Below, piece by piece: positions 9,082 through 18,277 of a stretch of 64,000 nt of DNA. The position numbers and the translations under genes were made by a program. Below the pieces are notes generated by a model that saw only the letters and a list, made by a program, of their open reading frames with translations, was not told the origin of the DNA and did not search any database. The stretch covers positions 62,001-126,000 of the forward strand of contig CASDSM010000005.1 in assembly GCA_949283375.1 (NCBI GenBank). The letters run 5' to 3'. Positions within the stretch are counted from its first letter, which is position 1. Every line of letters starts with the position of its first letter. The DNA comes from an uncultured Eubacteriales bacterium. GTDB taxonomy: Bacteria; Bacillota; Clostridia; Oscillospirales; Oscillospiraceae.

Positions 9082-10314
9082 ATGAACAGGCGGCAGGGCA
9101 GGCCGGCGGCCCGGCTGGCGGCGCTGGCGGTGGCGGCAGGCGCGCTCTGGCTGGCCGGACAGGCCGCCGACCTGCACGCGCTGCGGGAGGGGATGCGCGC
9201 CCTGCTCACCGCCCCGGCCACGGCGGCGGCCCTGCTGGCCCAGGAGCTGACCCTCCCCGTCGCGCGCCCCCTGCCGGAGCTGCTCCTGCTCGATCAGCTC
9301 CCCGCACTGGGCGGCGGGGACGGGGCGGACGAGTCCCCGCCCGCTGAGACGCCCGAAGCGGCACAGCCGGAGGAACCGGAGGCGCTGGCAGAGCAGGAGG
9401 AGGCGGCGTCCGTCCCGGAGGACGAAGCACCGCCCGCCCCCTCCGAGGCTGCGGAGGAGGCGGACGGTGCGGAGCAGGAGGCGCCAGAGGAGGAGAGCCC
9501 GGAAGAGATCGAGGCGCCGCAGGAGGCCTCCGGCCTGCTCCCCGTCACGGAGGACGCGGACGGGGAGGCGTTGGAGCTCACCAACTCCACCGATGGTATC
9601 GAGCTCTCTCTGGCAGACTACCTCGCGCGCAACGTCGATCTCTCCCTCTCGCCGGAGGGGCCGCAGATCCTCATCATGCACACCCACGGCACCGAGGCCT
9701 ATACCATGGCGGACGGGGACGACTACACCGAGTCGGACACCGCGCGCACCACCGACGAGAACTACAATATGATCCGCGTCGGCGAGGAGATGAAGTCGGT
9801 CTTTGAGGCCCTCGGCCTCGGGGTGGTGCACGACACCAGCCTCTATGACTATCCGCGCTACACCGGCTCCTACGCCCGGTCGCTGGAGGGCATCCGCGCC
9901 TGTCTGGAGGCGTATCCCACCCTCTCCGTCGTGCTCGACGTCCACCGCGACGCCCTGATCGGCAACGACGGGGCCGCCTACAAGGTGACGGACACCGTCG
10001 GCGGCGAGACCATCGCCCAGGTCATGCTGGTGGTGGGGAGCAACGACAGCGGGCTGGAGCACCCGAACTGGGAGGAAAACCTCACCCTCGCGGCCCACAT
10101 CCAGGCGCGGATGATGGGCATCCACGCCAGCTTCCCCCGGCCGGTCAACCTGCGCAGCCAGCGCTTCAACCAGCACATGACCACCGCCTCCCTTCTGGTG
10201 GAGGTGGGCAGCAGCGGCAACACCCTGCGCGAGGCGCTGGCCGGGGCGCGGTACTTCGCCCAGGCGGCGGGGTCAGTCTATCTGGAGCATCTGGAGACGC
10301 CGGACGGGGGCTGA
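9082..10314 (+). CDS. spoIIP: Stage II sporulation protein P (peptidoglycan amidase/endopeptidase)
   Basis: 410 residues from the ATG at 9082, with GGGGAGG 9 bases upstream; an upstream in-frame ATG at 8962 lacks a ribosome site. N-terminal membrane anchor (about 10-33), then an acidic Pro/Ala/Glu linker (about 75-155), then the SpoIIP catalytic domain. The domain has the diagnostic ILIMHTHGTEAYTM motif with its His and Glu, the VVLDVHRDA motif and LLVEVGSSGNTL near the end. SpoIIP works with SpoIID and SpoIIM to thin the septal wall during engulfment of the forespore. This is direct evidence that the organism can sporulate. It converges on the MATE gene with only 4 bases between them. Confidence 0.93.
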   Translation: MNRRQGRPAARLAALAVAAGALWLAGQAADLHALREGMRALLTAPATAAALLAQELTLPVARPLPELLLLDQLPALGGGDGADESPPAETPEAAQPEEPEALAEQEEAASVPEDEAPPAPSEAAEEADGAEQEAPEEESPEEIEAPQEASGLLPVTEDADGEALELTNSTDGIELSLADYLARNVDLSLSPEGPQILIMHTHGTEAYTMADGDDYTESDTARTTDENYNMIRVGEEMKSVFEALGLGVVHDTSLYDYPRYTGSYARSLEGIRACLEAYPTLSVVLDVHRDALIGNDGAAYKVTDTVGGETIAQVMLVVGSNDSGLEHPNWEENLTLAAHIQARMMGIHASFPRPVNLRSQRFNQHMTTASLLVEVGSSGNTLREALAGARYFAQAAGSVYLEHLETPDGG

Positions 10315-10318
10315 GCGG

Positions 10319-11677
10319 TCAGGCCTGCGCCCGCACTGGCCGGTCCGCCTGGTGCAGCTCTGCGCGGCTGCGCAGCAGCACCGCGAGGGCAAGCAGGCCG
10401 GAGAGGACGGCGGTCCCGGCGAAGTTGAGCCAGAGGCCGTTCAGCCCGAGGGGCCAGAGGGCGGCGATCAGCAGCACCGGGAAGAAGAGGGCGGTGGAGA
10501 CCGAGATGAGGGAGGCGGCGAGCGACTTCTCGATCGCCAGCATATAGCTCTGGGTGGCAAAGGAGAACCAGCGGAAGAGGTAGGTCAGTGAGAAGAGCCG
10601 CAGCGCGCCGAGCACCATCTCCAGCCCCTCCCCAGCGGCATCCGGCATGAAGAGGCCTGCGATGAGCTCCGGGCAGGCGGCGATCACCGCCGCCGCCGCG
10701 AGGGAGACCACGGCGCTGGCGGCAAAGCAGCAGCGCTCGATCGCCCGCACGCGCGAGTAGGTCCCCGCACCCCAGTTGTAGCCGACGGCGGGCTGGAGAG
10801 AGTCGCACATGCCGTACATCAGCGGCTGGACAAAGCCCTCGGCGTACATCAGCACGCCGTAGACGCTCACCGCCGTCTGGCCGCCCAGGCGGACCAGGAT
10901 CGCGTTCATGAGGATGGAGGTCAGGCGGCCTGCGATGTTGTTCAGGAAGTTGGGCGTGCCGCAGGAGAAGATCTGCCGCAGCATGCTCCGGCTGATGTGC
11001 GGCCGGCGGAAGCGCAGCAGGAGCTTGCCCCGGAGGAAGGGAGTGAGGGCGGCCAGCGCGCTCGCCATCATCCCGAGGCAGGTGCCGAGGGCGGCGGCCC
11101 AGATGCCCCAGTGGAAGACGCCGAGGAAGAGGTATTCCAGCGCCGCGGAGAGGATGGACATCACGATGTTGAGCGTCATGCTGGTGCGGATCTTGCCGCA
11201 GATGCGCAGGTAGTTGTCGCTGGCAAAGACGATGGTGGTCACCGGGGAGCAGATGGCGTAGACGCGCAGGTACTGCACCGCCTGGGCGGCAAACGCCCCC
11301 TCCGCCCCCATCAGGGCGATCAGCCCCGGGGCGGCGGCGTAGAGGACGGCGCCCACCGCCGCGCCCAGCCCGACGATGAGCAGGCAGGCGCAGGAGAAGA
11401 TGGCGCTCGCCTTCTCCTCCTCCCGGCGGCCCAGGCAGATGGAGATAGGCACGGCGGAGCCGACGCCGATCAGGTCGGCCACGGCGAAATTGATGATGAC
11501 AAAGGGCATGGCGAGGTTGAGCGCGGCAAAGGCGGTCTCCCCCAGCAGGTGGCCCACCAGCACGCCGTCCAGCGTCTGGTAGAGGGCCGAGGCGAGCATC
11601 CCGACCGCGCCGGGCAGCGAGGCCAGGAAAAAGAGCTTGAGCGGCGGGGTATTGGCAAACAGTGCGTGGGAATTCAT
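10319..11677 (-). CDS. MATE family multidrug efflux transporter
   Basis: 452 residues with about 12 hydrophobic segments in two six-helix halves. The N-terminal helix region (LPGAVGMLASALYQTLDGVLVGHLLG) and the GVGSAVPISICLGRR stretch are typical of MATE antiporters, which export cationic drugs with Na+ or H+. It lies 39 bases behind a marR gene on the same strand and should be controlled by it. AGGAGA precedes the ATG. Substrate unknown. Confidence 0.92.
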   Translation of the reverse strand: MNSHALFANTPPLKLFFLASLPGAVGMLASALYQTLDGVLVGHLLGETAFAALNLAMPFVIINFAVADLIGVGSAVPISICLGRREEEKASAIFSCACLLIVGLGAAVGAVLYAAAPGLIALMGAEGAFAAQAVQYLRVYAICSPVTTIVFASDNYLRICGKIRTSMTLNIVMSILSAALEYLFLGVFHWGIWAAALGTCLGMMASALAALTPFLRGKLLLRFRRPHISRSMLRQIFSCGTPNFLNNIAGRLTSILMNAILVRLGGQTAVSVYGVLMYAEGFVQPLMYGMCDSLQPAVGYNWGAGTYSRVRAIERCCFAASAVVSLAAAAVIAACPELIAGLFMPDAAGEGLEMVLGALRLFSLTYLFRWFSFATQSYMLAIEKSLAASLISVSTALFFPVLLIAALWPLGLNGLWLNFAGTAVLSGLLALAVLLRSRAELHQADRPVRAQA

Positions 11678-11716
11678 ATGCGTTCTTCTCCTGATATCAA
11701 ATATCTCTTTCTCATT

Positions 11717-12178
11717 CTAATCTGTCTCGTGGTAGATGTGCTCCTCCAGCGCGCGGCAGAGGCGCTGGGCAAAGCGGTCGAAGGCGTCCACAAACGCCGC
11801 CGGATACTCCTCCAGCGTCTCGCGCAGGGCCTCCTGCTCCGCCCGCTTGATGCGCCCCACCATCTCCCCGGCGTAGGCCCGGCCCGACGCGGTGAGCACC
11901 AGCGCCTTCTCCCGGCTGTGCGGCAGGGGGACCAGAGTGAGATAGCCCTCCTGGCGCAGCTCGCGCACGGTGGTGTTGATCGTCGTCTTTGGGATCAGCC
12001 AGTCCGCGCTCACCTGCTTCTGGGTGTGCGGCTCCCCGTCCGAGAGGGCGTAGAGCAGGGCGAGGGTGTTCTCCCGCAACGACATCCGCCGGGCACAGAA
12101 ATAGTAGGCTCCGTCAATTTTATTGATGGCAGTCACCAAACGTGAGATCTCCCGTTCCAATCGGTCTGACTCTTCCAT
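11717..12178 (-). CDS. MarR family transcriptional regulator
   Basis: 153 residues starting at the ATG at 12178, behind GGAGGGAGGAAG; the longer upstream frame has no ribosome site and runs through the promoter. Winged-helix core: LLYALSDGEPHTQKQVSADW, then KTTINTTVRELRQEGYL, then a wing with R-E-K-A-L-V-L-T. It is the first gene of a two-gene operon with the MATE pump. Two copies of a 20-bp motif flank its start region, one between the -35 and -10 boxes, which suggests autorepression relieved by a pump substrate. Confidence 0.9.
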   Translation of the reverse strand: MEESDRLEREISRLVTAINKIDGAYYFCARRMSLRENTLALLYALSDGEPHTQKQVSADWLIPKTTINTTVRELRQEGYLTLVPLPHSREKALVLTASGRAYAGEMVGRIKRAEQEALRETLEEYPAAFVDAFDRFAQRLCRALEEHIYHETD

Positions 12179-12196
12179 AGGGCTTCCTCCCTCCGT

Positions 12197-12280
12197 AAAA
12201 TCCGAATTCGTACTATCAAAAGGCGGACAGGACCACTCCTCTGAGCGTCTGCCGACGAGTATAGTACGAATACGGATTTT
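12197..12280. promoter_or_regulatory. Candidate MarR operator pair (20-bp inverted repeat, 19/20 match)
   Basis: Bases 12197-12216 and 12261-12280 are inverted copies of AAAATCCG(A/T)ATTCGTACTAT with one mismatch, separated by 44 bases. The distal copy fills the 17-base spacer of the marR promoter. The proximal copy lies just before the marR ribosome site. The spacing suggests two repressor dimers, possibly with local looping. Confidence 0.75.
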
Positions 12281-12286
12281 TGTCAA
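12258..12286 (-). promoter_or_regulatory. marR-MATE promoter
   Basis: Minus strand: TTGACA (12286-12281), 17 bases, TATACT (12263-12258). The spacer is the candidate operator arm. Confidence 0.85.
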
Positions 12287-12330
12287 GGCAGCATTTTGCC
12301 CTTTTCCCCCGGCATTTCGCTGCGTTTTTG

Positions 12331-12819
12331 TCATACAAGCTGCGCGGCCTCTTCCGGCGACCGGCCGGTGGTGTCGATCTGCCGAAATGGCAGACGCGCG
12401 CAGCGCGGCAGATAGTCCAGGCCGCGCGCCAACACGTCCTCCGTCCTCCGCCCGGCGGCGATATCCCCCTCCAACCGGTTCCGCAGCGTTTCCGGTGTGC
12501 AGAGCAGCACCACACGGTGCACCACGCACCCCTCCAGCGGCAGCCCTTCCGTCACGGCGTCCCAGATTTCCGGCCGGTCCATCACCCAGCAGAACACCAC
12601 ATTATCATATGCCCCGCAGCGCAGAAAATTGCCCAGCAGATGGCGGATATTGTCGAGCACCATCGCCTTTGTCTCCCCGGTGACCTGAAAGGGATCGGCA
12701 TCCCAGCACCAGTCGCCGTCCAGGAAGGCGCAGCGAGGCAGCAGGCGCTTGAGCGCCTGGCCGACGGCGGTCTTCCCCACTCCCATCGGCCCGCCGATCA
12801 GATAAAGATGCTTAGTCAT
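12331..12819 (-). CDS. Small P-loop kinase-like ATPase (AAA_33/nucleoside-kinase type)
   Basis: 162 residues from the ATG at 12819 (AGGGGGAAAG upstream). An upstream in-frame ATG at 12840 has no ribosome site. N-terminal Walker A is LIGGPMGVGKTAVGQ; then FLDGDWCWD, similar to the acceptor region of shikimate- and gluconate-kinase-like folds, and a later R-N-R-L-E-G-D-I-A-A-G-R-R lid-like stretch. It probably phosphorylates a small metabolite; the substrate cannot be read from the sequence. It stands alone, just after the ftsH terminator. Confidence 0.75.
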   Translation of the reverse strand: MTKHLYLIGGPMGVGKTAVGQALKRLLPRCAFLDGDWCWDADPFQVTGETKAMVLDNIRHLLGNFLRCGAYDNVVFCWVMDRPEIWDAVTEGLPLEGCVVHRVVLLCTPETLRNRLEGDIAAGRRTEDVLARGLDYLPRCARLPFRQIDTTGRSPEEAAQLV

Positions 12820-12845
12820 GCCGCTTTCCCCCTGTCTCACGCAAA

Positions 12846-12879
12846 AATCCCGGCAAAAGGATACGCCTCTGCCGGGATT
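12846..12879 (-). terminator. Terminator after ftsH
   Basis: Minus strand: 10-bp perfect stem AATCCCGGCA/TGCCGGGATT with a 14-base loop, followed by TTTGCG. It ends the gdpP-ftsH gene series. Confidence 0.85.
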
Positions 12880-12885
12880 GTGCCG

Positions 12886-14856
12886 TTATTCGTCTGTCGC
12901 CGTGCCGGTCTCCGGGGCCTGCTCCGGGTCGGAGGGGGCCTCCTGTTCCGGCGCGCCGTCCGCGTCCGTCTTGCGGCTCCGCTCCGCCGCGGCGAAGCGG
13001 CTGAGCGCCTCCGGCTCGCGGGCCTCGGTGGCGTCCGGGTCAAACACGCGCTCGAACTCCAGGGCGGACATCACCTCATGCTCGAGCAGGAACTGGGCGA
13101 CCTGCTCCAACTCGTCCCGGTGCGCGCGCAGGATCTGCTCGCAGCGCGCATAGGCCCCGTCCAGGATGGCGCGCACCTCCTGATCGATGGAGGCGGCGCT
13201 CTGCTCGGAGTAGCTGCGCGTCTGGCCCATGCTGCGGCCGATGAAGATCTCGTTGCTGCTCGCGTCGTAGACCATCGGTCCGAGCCGCTCGCTCATGCCG
13301 TACTTGGAGACCATATTGTGCGCGATCCGCGTGGCGCGTTCCAGGTCGCTGGACGCGCCGGTGGAGATGTCGTCGAGCACCAGCGCCTCGGCCACACGGC
13401 CGCCGAGCAGGCCGGCGATCTCCTCGAGCAGCTCGCGGCGGCTGAGGTAGCTCTTGTCCTCCTGCGGCAGGGAGATGGTCATGCCGCCGGCCCGGCCGCG
13501 GGGGATGATGCTGATCTGGTGGACCGGGTCTTGGGTGGGCAGGAAGCGCATCGCCACCGCGTGGCCCGCCTCGTGATAGGCGGTCAGCCGCCGCGCGTGC
13601 TCGGTGACCACCTGGCTGCGCTTCTCCGGCCCGGCGAGGACCTTGATCATCGCCTCGTGGAGGTCGGCCATGGTGATGCAGCTCTGGCCGCGGCGGGCGG
13701 CGAGAAGGGCGCCCTCGTTCATCAGGTTCTCCAGGTCCGCGCCGGTGAAGCCGCCGGTCGCCCGGGCAACCACGCCGAGATCGACGTCCTCGCCGAGGAG
13801 CTTGTTGCGGGCGTGGACCTTCAGGATCCCCTCGCGGCCCCGGATGTCGGGATAGCCGACGTAGATCTGCCGGTCAAACCGGCCGGGCCGCAGCAGGGCG
13901 GGGTCGAGGATGTCCTGCCGGTTGGTCGCCGCCATGACGATGACGCCGGAGTTTCCGGCAAAGCCGTCCATCTCCACCAGGAGCTGGTTGAGCGTCTGCT
14001 CGCGCTCGTCGTGGCCGCCGCCGAGGCCGGTGCCGCGCTGGCGGCCGACGGCGTCGATCTCGTCGATGAAGACGATGGCGGGGGCCTGCTTCTTCGCCTG
14101 GTCAAAGAGGTCGCGCACGCGGCTGGCGCCCACGCCGACATAGAGCTCCACAAAGTCGGAGCCGGAGATGGAGAGGAAGCGGACCTCCGCCTCCCCGGCG
14201 ACCGCCTTGGCCAGGAGGGTCTTGCCGGTGCCCGGCGGGCCGACGAGGAGGATGCCCTTCGGGATGCGCGCGCCCAGCTTCTGGAAGCGCTCCGGGCCGC
14301 GCAGGAAGTCGACCACCTCCTGCAGCTCCTCCTTCTCCTCCTCCGCCCCGGCCACGTCGCGGAAGGTGACCTTCGGGGTGTCCTCCCCGTCGTTGGAGAC
14401 GGTGCGCGCCTTGCCGAACTGGGTGGGCCCAGGCCCCTGCCCCGCCTGCTGGCGCATCATGAACAGGAAGAGGAAGACGAGCAGGGCCGCGCTGAGCGCG
14501 GAGGGCATCATCTGCACCCACCAGGGGGTGACGCTGTCGGGGTCGTAGTCGTACTCCGTGATGACGCCGTCCGCCCACTGCTGCCGGACCAGGCTGTTGA
14601 GGTCGCTGTAAAAGACCTCAAAACTGTGGATCTGGCAGGTGACGACCTCCGAGCCGTCCAGCGGCTCGGTGAGCTGCATGGTCACCTCGTTGTCCTGCAC
14701 GGAAAAGGCGCTCACCTGCTGCTGCTCAAAGAGCTGGAGCATCCGGCTGTAGCTGATGCCGGACTCCGCCTGCCAGGTGGCGAGCTGGCTGAGCAGATAG
14801 ATCACCAGACAGGCGAGGAGGCCATAGGAGAGAATGGTTCGGTTGGTACGGTTCAT
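12886..14856 (-). CDS. ftsH: ATP-dependent zinc metalloprotease FtsH
   Basis: 656 residues. Two N-terminal TM segments (about 9-26 and 110-130) enclose a short external domain. The AAA+ module has Walker A GPPGTGKT (about 214), Walker [16 protein letters not shown] (about 268) and the second region of homology with arginine fingers ([11 protein letters not shown]). The M41 protease domain has HEAGH (about 430) and the downstream Asp motif region. The last 40 residues are acidic and Pro-rich. FtsH degrades membrane and regulatory proteins. It sits behind hpt and tilS, the same order as in Bacillus (tilS-hpt-ftsH). Confidence 0.98.
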   Translation of the reverse strand: MNRTNRTILSYGLLACLVIYLLSQLATWQAESGISYSRMLQLFEQQQVSAFSVQDNEVTMQLTEPLDGSEVVTCQIHSFEVFYSDLNSLVRQQWADGVITEYDYDPDSVTPWWVQMMPSALSAALLVFLFLFMMRQQAGQGPGPTQFGKARTVSNDGEDTPKVTFRDVAGAEEEKEELQEVVDFLRGPERFQKLGARIPKGILLVGPPGTGKTLLAKAVAGEAEVRFLSISGSDFVELYVGVGASRVRDLFDQAKKQAPAIVFIDEIDAVGRQRGTGLGGGHDEREQTLNQLLVEMDGFAGNSGVIVMAATNRQDILDPALLRPGRFDRQIYVGYPDIRGREGILKVHARNKLLGEDVDLGVVARATGGFTGADLENLMNEGALLAARRGQSCITMADLHEAMIKVLAGPEKRSQVVTEHARRLTAYHEAGHAVAMRFLPTQDPVHQISIIPRGRAGGMTISLPQEDKSYLSRRELLEEIAGLLGGRVAEALVLDDISTGASSDLERATRIAHNMVSKYGMSERLGPMVYDASSNEIFIGRSMGQTRSYSEQSAASIDQEVRAILDGAYARCEQILRAHRDELEQVAQFLLEHEVMSALEFERVFDPDATEAREPEALSRFAAAERSRKTDADGAPEQEAPSDPEQAPETGTATDE

Positions 14857-14886
14857 TCGTTCACATCCTTATCGGGGAGACCGCTC

Positions 14887-15453
14887 TCATCCCTCTGTCG
14901 GTTTGTCGTAGATCTCCGGCTTGAGAATGCCGATATAGGGCAGATTGCGGTACTTCTCCCCATAGTCCAGCCCGTAGCCGACGACAAAGGCGTCCGGGAC
15001 CAGGAAGCCGTAGTAGTCCGCGGCGATCGGCTTGGTCCGGCGCTCCGGCTTGTCGAGCAGGGTGCAGATGCGGATGGAGGCGGGGCTTCTCGCCCGCAGG
15101 ACCTTGGTGAGGTAGTCCAGCGTGTTGCCCGAGTCCAGAATGTCCTCCACGATGATGACGTGGGCATCCTTGATGGAGTCGGAGAGGTCCTTGCGGATCT
15201 CCACCTGACCGGTGGAGCTGGTCCCCTGCCCGTAGGAGGAGACGGCCATGAAGTCCACCCGGCAGGGGATCGTGATGCTCCGGCTCAGGTCGGCCATAAA
15301 GATATAGGAGCCGCGGAGAATGCTCACCAGGATCACATTGTCCACGCCCGCATAGTCGCGGGAGATCTGCGCGCCCAGCGCGCTCACCCGCCGCCGAAGC
15401 TCCTCCTCCGAGTACAGGATCTCCTCAATGTCCTGGTCCATGGTTCTAATCAT
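14887..15453 (-). CDS. hpt: Hypoxanthine phosphoribosyltransferase
   Basis: 188 residues from the ATG at 15453, whose AAGGAGGTC lies 7 bases upstream; the longer frame reads back into tilS. It carries the phosphoribosyltransferase signature VIIVEDILDSGNTLDYL and a flexible-loop region (SSYGQGTSSTGQV). It salvages hypoxanthine/guanine to IMP/GMP using PRPP. Its start overlaps the tilS stop by 8 bases, so the two are translated as a unit. Confidence 0.96.
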   Translation of the reverse strand: MIRTMDQDIEEILYSEEELRRRVSALGAQISRDYAGVDNVILVSILRGSYIFMADLSRSITIPCRVDFMAVSSYGQGTSSTGQVEIRKDLSDSIKDAHVIIVEDILDSGNTLDYLTKVLRARSPASIRICTLLDKPERRTKPIAADYYGFLVPDAFVVGYGLDYGEKYRNLPYIGILKPEIYDKPTEG

Positions 15454-16861
15454 CCAAATGACCTCCTTCTTCTCTCTCCGGCGGCCTGCACCGGAGGCGG
15501 ACGCGCCATGCCATCTCCCCCGGCGCGGGACAGAAGCGCCGGTCGCAGCCAAAGCCGGCCACCGCGGCCACCGCGCCGTCCACGACGAGCACGGGGACCC
15601 GGTCGCGCATGTGGCGGGGCACTCTGGCCTCGATGAACAGCTTCTTCACCGTCTTGCACGGGCGGCCCGGCAGGGCGATCTCGTCCCCCGTCTCCCGCGC
15701 GCGCAGCAGGACGGAGCCCGCCTCCGGCGGCGGGGCGAGATAGATCGTGTTTTCCTCCCACCGGCCTGCCGGACAGGGGACGGCGGCGCAGTCCGCCCAG
15801 AGGTCCTCTGCCAGCGCGCCCGCCTCTCCCGGCGACAGAAAAATGGGAGAAAGCCCGGACATTCTCTGCCGGGCGGTGGATAAAATTAGCATATCATAAA
15901 CCCGCGCGGCTTGCAACCGGCTGGGCAGGGATATTTTCCCAGACGGCCCTCCCGCTACGGCCAGGCGGAGCACCGCCTCGCGCTGTCCGTGGGAGAGCAC
16001 CGTGCCCGGCGCGACGCGGGCGGCCATCTCCTGCACCAGGCGCAGGGAGATGGCGGGGTGGAGGGCGGCGAGGTCCTCCGCCCGGACAGAGATACCCTCC
16101 GGCCCCTCCGTCAGCAGCGCCTCCGCCGCGCGGCCCGCCCCTGCGCCGAGATAGTCCCCGTCCCGGCGCAGGCTCTCCGCCGTCCGGCAGAGGGTTGCAG
16201 TCAGGTTGGGGTTGCGCTCGCGCAGCCGGGGAATGATCTCATGGCGGAGGAAGTTCCGGGTGTAGGCGGTGTCGGCGTTGCTCTCGTCCTCCCGGTGGGA
16301 GATCCCCTCCCGGGCGCAGTAGGCGGCGATTTCCGCCCGGCTGCAACCAAGCAGGGGGCGGAGGACCCGGTCCCGCCGGGGCGGGATCCCCCCCAGTCCC
16401 TGCAGCCCCGTCCCCCGGAGCAGGTGGAGCAGCACCGTCTCGGCGTTGTCGTCGGCGTTGTGGGCAGTGGCGATGTAGTGGGCCCCCGCTGCCCGGCGGC
16501 TGAGCTCCAGAAATTCATAGCGCATCTGCCGTCCCGCCTCTTCCAGGGTAAGTCCCCGCGCCCGGGCCCGTCCCGCCACGTCTCCCCCGCCCGTCTGGCA
16601 GGGGATGCCCCGGGCGGCGCACCAGTCCCGGACAAAGGCGGCGTCCTCCGCCGAGCCGGGCCGGAGCTGATGGTCAAAGGTGGCGGCGGAGACCGTGAGG
16701 CCCAGAGGCTCCCGCAGCTGCCACAGCAGATGGAGCAGCGCCATGGAGTCCATCCCTCCGGAGACGGCGCAGAGGATGCTCCCCGCCCTCTCCAGGGGAA
16801 AGCCCTGCTCCCGGCACCAGGCCAGCACCCGGCGCGCGAGGCTCACTCCTGATGCTTCCAT
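15446..16861 (-). CDS. tilS: tRNA(Ile)-lysidine synthetase
   Basis: About 471 residues. The PP-loop ATP-pyrophosphatase motif ILCAVSGGMDSMALL is near residue 30, followed by TFDHQLRPGSAEDAAFV and the TAHNADDNAETVLL motif typical of TilS, and a C-terminal substrate domain. TilS changes C34 of the AUA-reading tRNA-Ile to lysidine. The start is uncertain: ATG at 16861 is the most reasonable and overlaps the end of dnaB by 19 bases, but its ribosome site is poor, so coupling to dnaB translation is likely. Confidence 0.94.
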   Translation of the reverse strand: MEASGVSLARRVLAWCREQGFPLERAGSILCAVSGGMDSMALLHLLWQLREPLGLTVSAATFDHQLRPGSAEDAAFVRDWCAARGIPCQTGGGDVAGRARARGLTLEEAGRQMRYEFLELSRRAAGAHYIATAHNADDNAETVLLHLLRGTGLQGLGGIPPRRDRVLRPLLGCSRAEIAAYCAREGISHREDESNADTAYTRNFLRHEIIPRLRERNPNLTATLCRTAESLRRDGDYLGAGAGRAAEALLTEGPEGISVRAEDLAALHPAISLRLVQEMAARVAPGTVLSHGQREAVLRLAVAGGPSGKISLPSRLQAARVYDMLILSTARQRMSGLSPIFLSPGEAGALAEDLWADCAAVPCPAGRWEENTIYLAPPPEAGSVLLRARETGDEIALPGRPCKTVKKLFIEARVPRHMRDRVPVLVVDGAVAAVAGFGCDRRFCPAPGEMAWRVRLRCRPPEREEGGHLDD

Positions 16862-18195
16862 TCCAGATTGGCAAAGGTGGTGAACTCGGGCAGCCACTGG
16901 ACCATCACCTTCCCCGTCTCGCCGTGACGGTTTTTCGCGACGATGATCTCCGCCTGGTTCTTGTATTCGCTGTTCTCATTATAGTAGTCGTCGCGGTAGA
17001 TGAAGAGCACCTCGTCCGCGTCCTGCTCGATGGCGCCCGACTCGCGCAGGTCGGAGAGCATCGGCCGCTTGTCCGAGCGCGACTCGTTCGCGCGCGAGAG
17101 CTGGCTCAGGCAGAGCACCGGCACATTGAGCTCCTTGGCCATGATCTTAAGCGCGCGGGAGATATCGGAGACCACCTGCTGGCGGTTCTCATTGCTGTAG
17201 CGCTGCTTGCCCCCGGCGGAGGTCATGAGCTGGAGGTAGTCGATCACCACCAGGCCGAGGTTCTCCACCCGGCGGCACTTGGCGTTCATGTCCGCCACCG
17301 AGAGGGAGGGGTTGTCGTCAATCAGAATATTCGTCGCGTTGAGCGCGCGGCAGGCGAGGGTGAGCTTCTCCCAGTCATCCTCCTCCAGCTGGCCGGTGAG
17401 CAGCTTCTGGTTGGGGATAAAGGACTCGCTGGAGATCAGGCGCATCGCAAGCTGCTCCCGGCTCATCTCCAGAGAGAAGAAGACCACCGCCTTGCCCGAG
17501 TGCTTGCCCACCTCGAGGAGGATATTGAGCCCCAGCGAGGTCTTGCCCATGCCGGGCCGGCCGGCGAGGAGGACGAGGTCGGAGTTGCCCAGGCCGGCGA
17601 TCATCCGGTCGAGGTCCACCAGACCGGTGGAGAGGCCGGGCACCTGGCTGTCCATCTCGGAGAGTTCGCCGATGCGGGCGTAGACGTCCGCCGTGATGGA
17701 GCTGATGGGGATCAGCCCCTGAAACGCGCGGCCCTGGCGGATGGCGTAGATCCGCTGCTCCGCCGCCTCGAGCACCTCCGCGCCGGTACCGGTGCCCTCG
17801 CCGATCAGGGCGCCGATCTCATCCGCCGTCTCCGCCACGCGGCGCAGCAGGGCCTTGTCGCGCACGATCTCGACGTACTCCATCACGTTGGCCGCCGTCG
17901 GCGTCACATCCATGAGCTGCAGCAGGAAGGAGCGGGTCGTCTCCTCCACATAGGTGCCGTCCTGGCGCATCTGCTCCTGTACGGTGACCGGGTCGATCTT
18001 CCGGGACAGGGAGAACATGGAGTAGACCGCCTCATACACCTCCTGGTGCTGGCGGGTATAGAAGTCCTCCGGCCGCAGCGCCTCCACCACCTGGGGAATG
18101 CAGCGGCTGTCGATCAGCATCGCGCCGAGCACTGCCTGCTCCGCCGCATCCGAGTGCGGCATCTGGCGGCTCAGCAGTTCGTCCATCTCTGGCAT
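16843..18195 (-). CDS. dnaB: Replicative DNA helicase DnaB
   Basis: 450 residues from the ATG at 18195 (AAAGGAGAGG upstream; 9 extra residues are possible from an upstream frame without a site). The N-terminal DnaB domain (PHSDAAEQAVLGAMLID) is followed by the RecA-like motor with Walker A LLAGRPGMGKTSLGLNIL, the LVVIDYLQLM Walker B and SQLSRANESRSDKRPMLSDL. It unwinds the replication fork. It is preceded by rplI and a strong hairpin, as in the conserved gdpP-rplI-dnaB order of Firmicutes. Confidence 0.98.
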   Translation of the reverse strand: MPEMDELLSRQMPHSDAAEQAVLGAMLIDSRCIPQVVEALRPEDFYTRQHQEVYEAVYSMFSLSRKIDPVTVQEQMRQDGTYVEETTRSFLLQLMDVTPTAANVMEYVEIVRDKALLRRVAETADEIGALIGEGTGTGAEVLEAAEQRIYAIRQGRAFQGLIPISSITADVYARIGELSEMDSQVPGLSTGLVDLDRMIAGLGNSDLVLLAGRPGMGKTSLGLNILLEVGKHSGKAVVFFSLEMSREQLAMRLISSESFIPNQKLLTGQLEEDDWEKLTLACRALNATNILIDDNPSLSVADMNAKCRRVENLGLVVIDYLQLMTSAGGKQRYSNENRQQVVSDISRALKIMAKELNVPVLCLSQLSRANESRSDKRPMLSDLRESGAIEQDADEVLFIYRDDYYNENSEYKNQAEIIVAKNRHGETGKVMVQWLPEFTTFANLEWKHQE

Positions 18196-18223
18196 CGCGC
18201 CTCTCCTTTCACTGAGCGGCAAA

Positions 18224-18253
18224 ATCGGGTACTGGAGCGCGCCAGTACCCGAT
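18224..18253 (-). terminator. Hairpin terminator/attenuator between rplI and dnaB
   Basis: Perfect 12-bp stem (ATCGGGTACTGG and complement) with a 6-base loop, followed on the minus strand by TTTTGCC. It lies inside the apparent operon and probably lowers dnaB expression relative to rplI, or marks an operon boundary. Confidence 0.8.
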
Positions 18254-18277
18254 GCTTTGGCGGGGTTGCGGAGGCCC

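Noticed and set aside
12280-15636. An 1118-codon open frame on the + strand opposite ftsH, hpt and the end of tilS
   Set aside because: Shadow of the real minus-strand genes, with biased composition and no recognisable domain.
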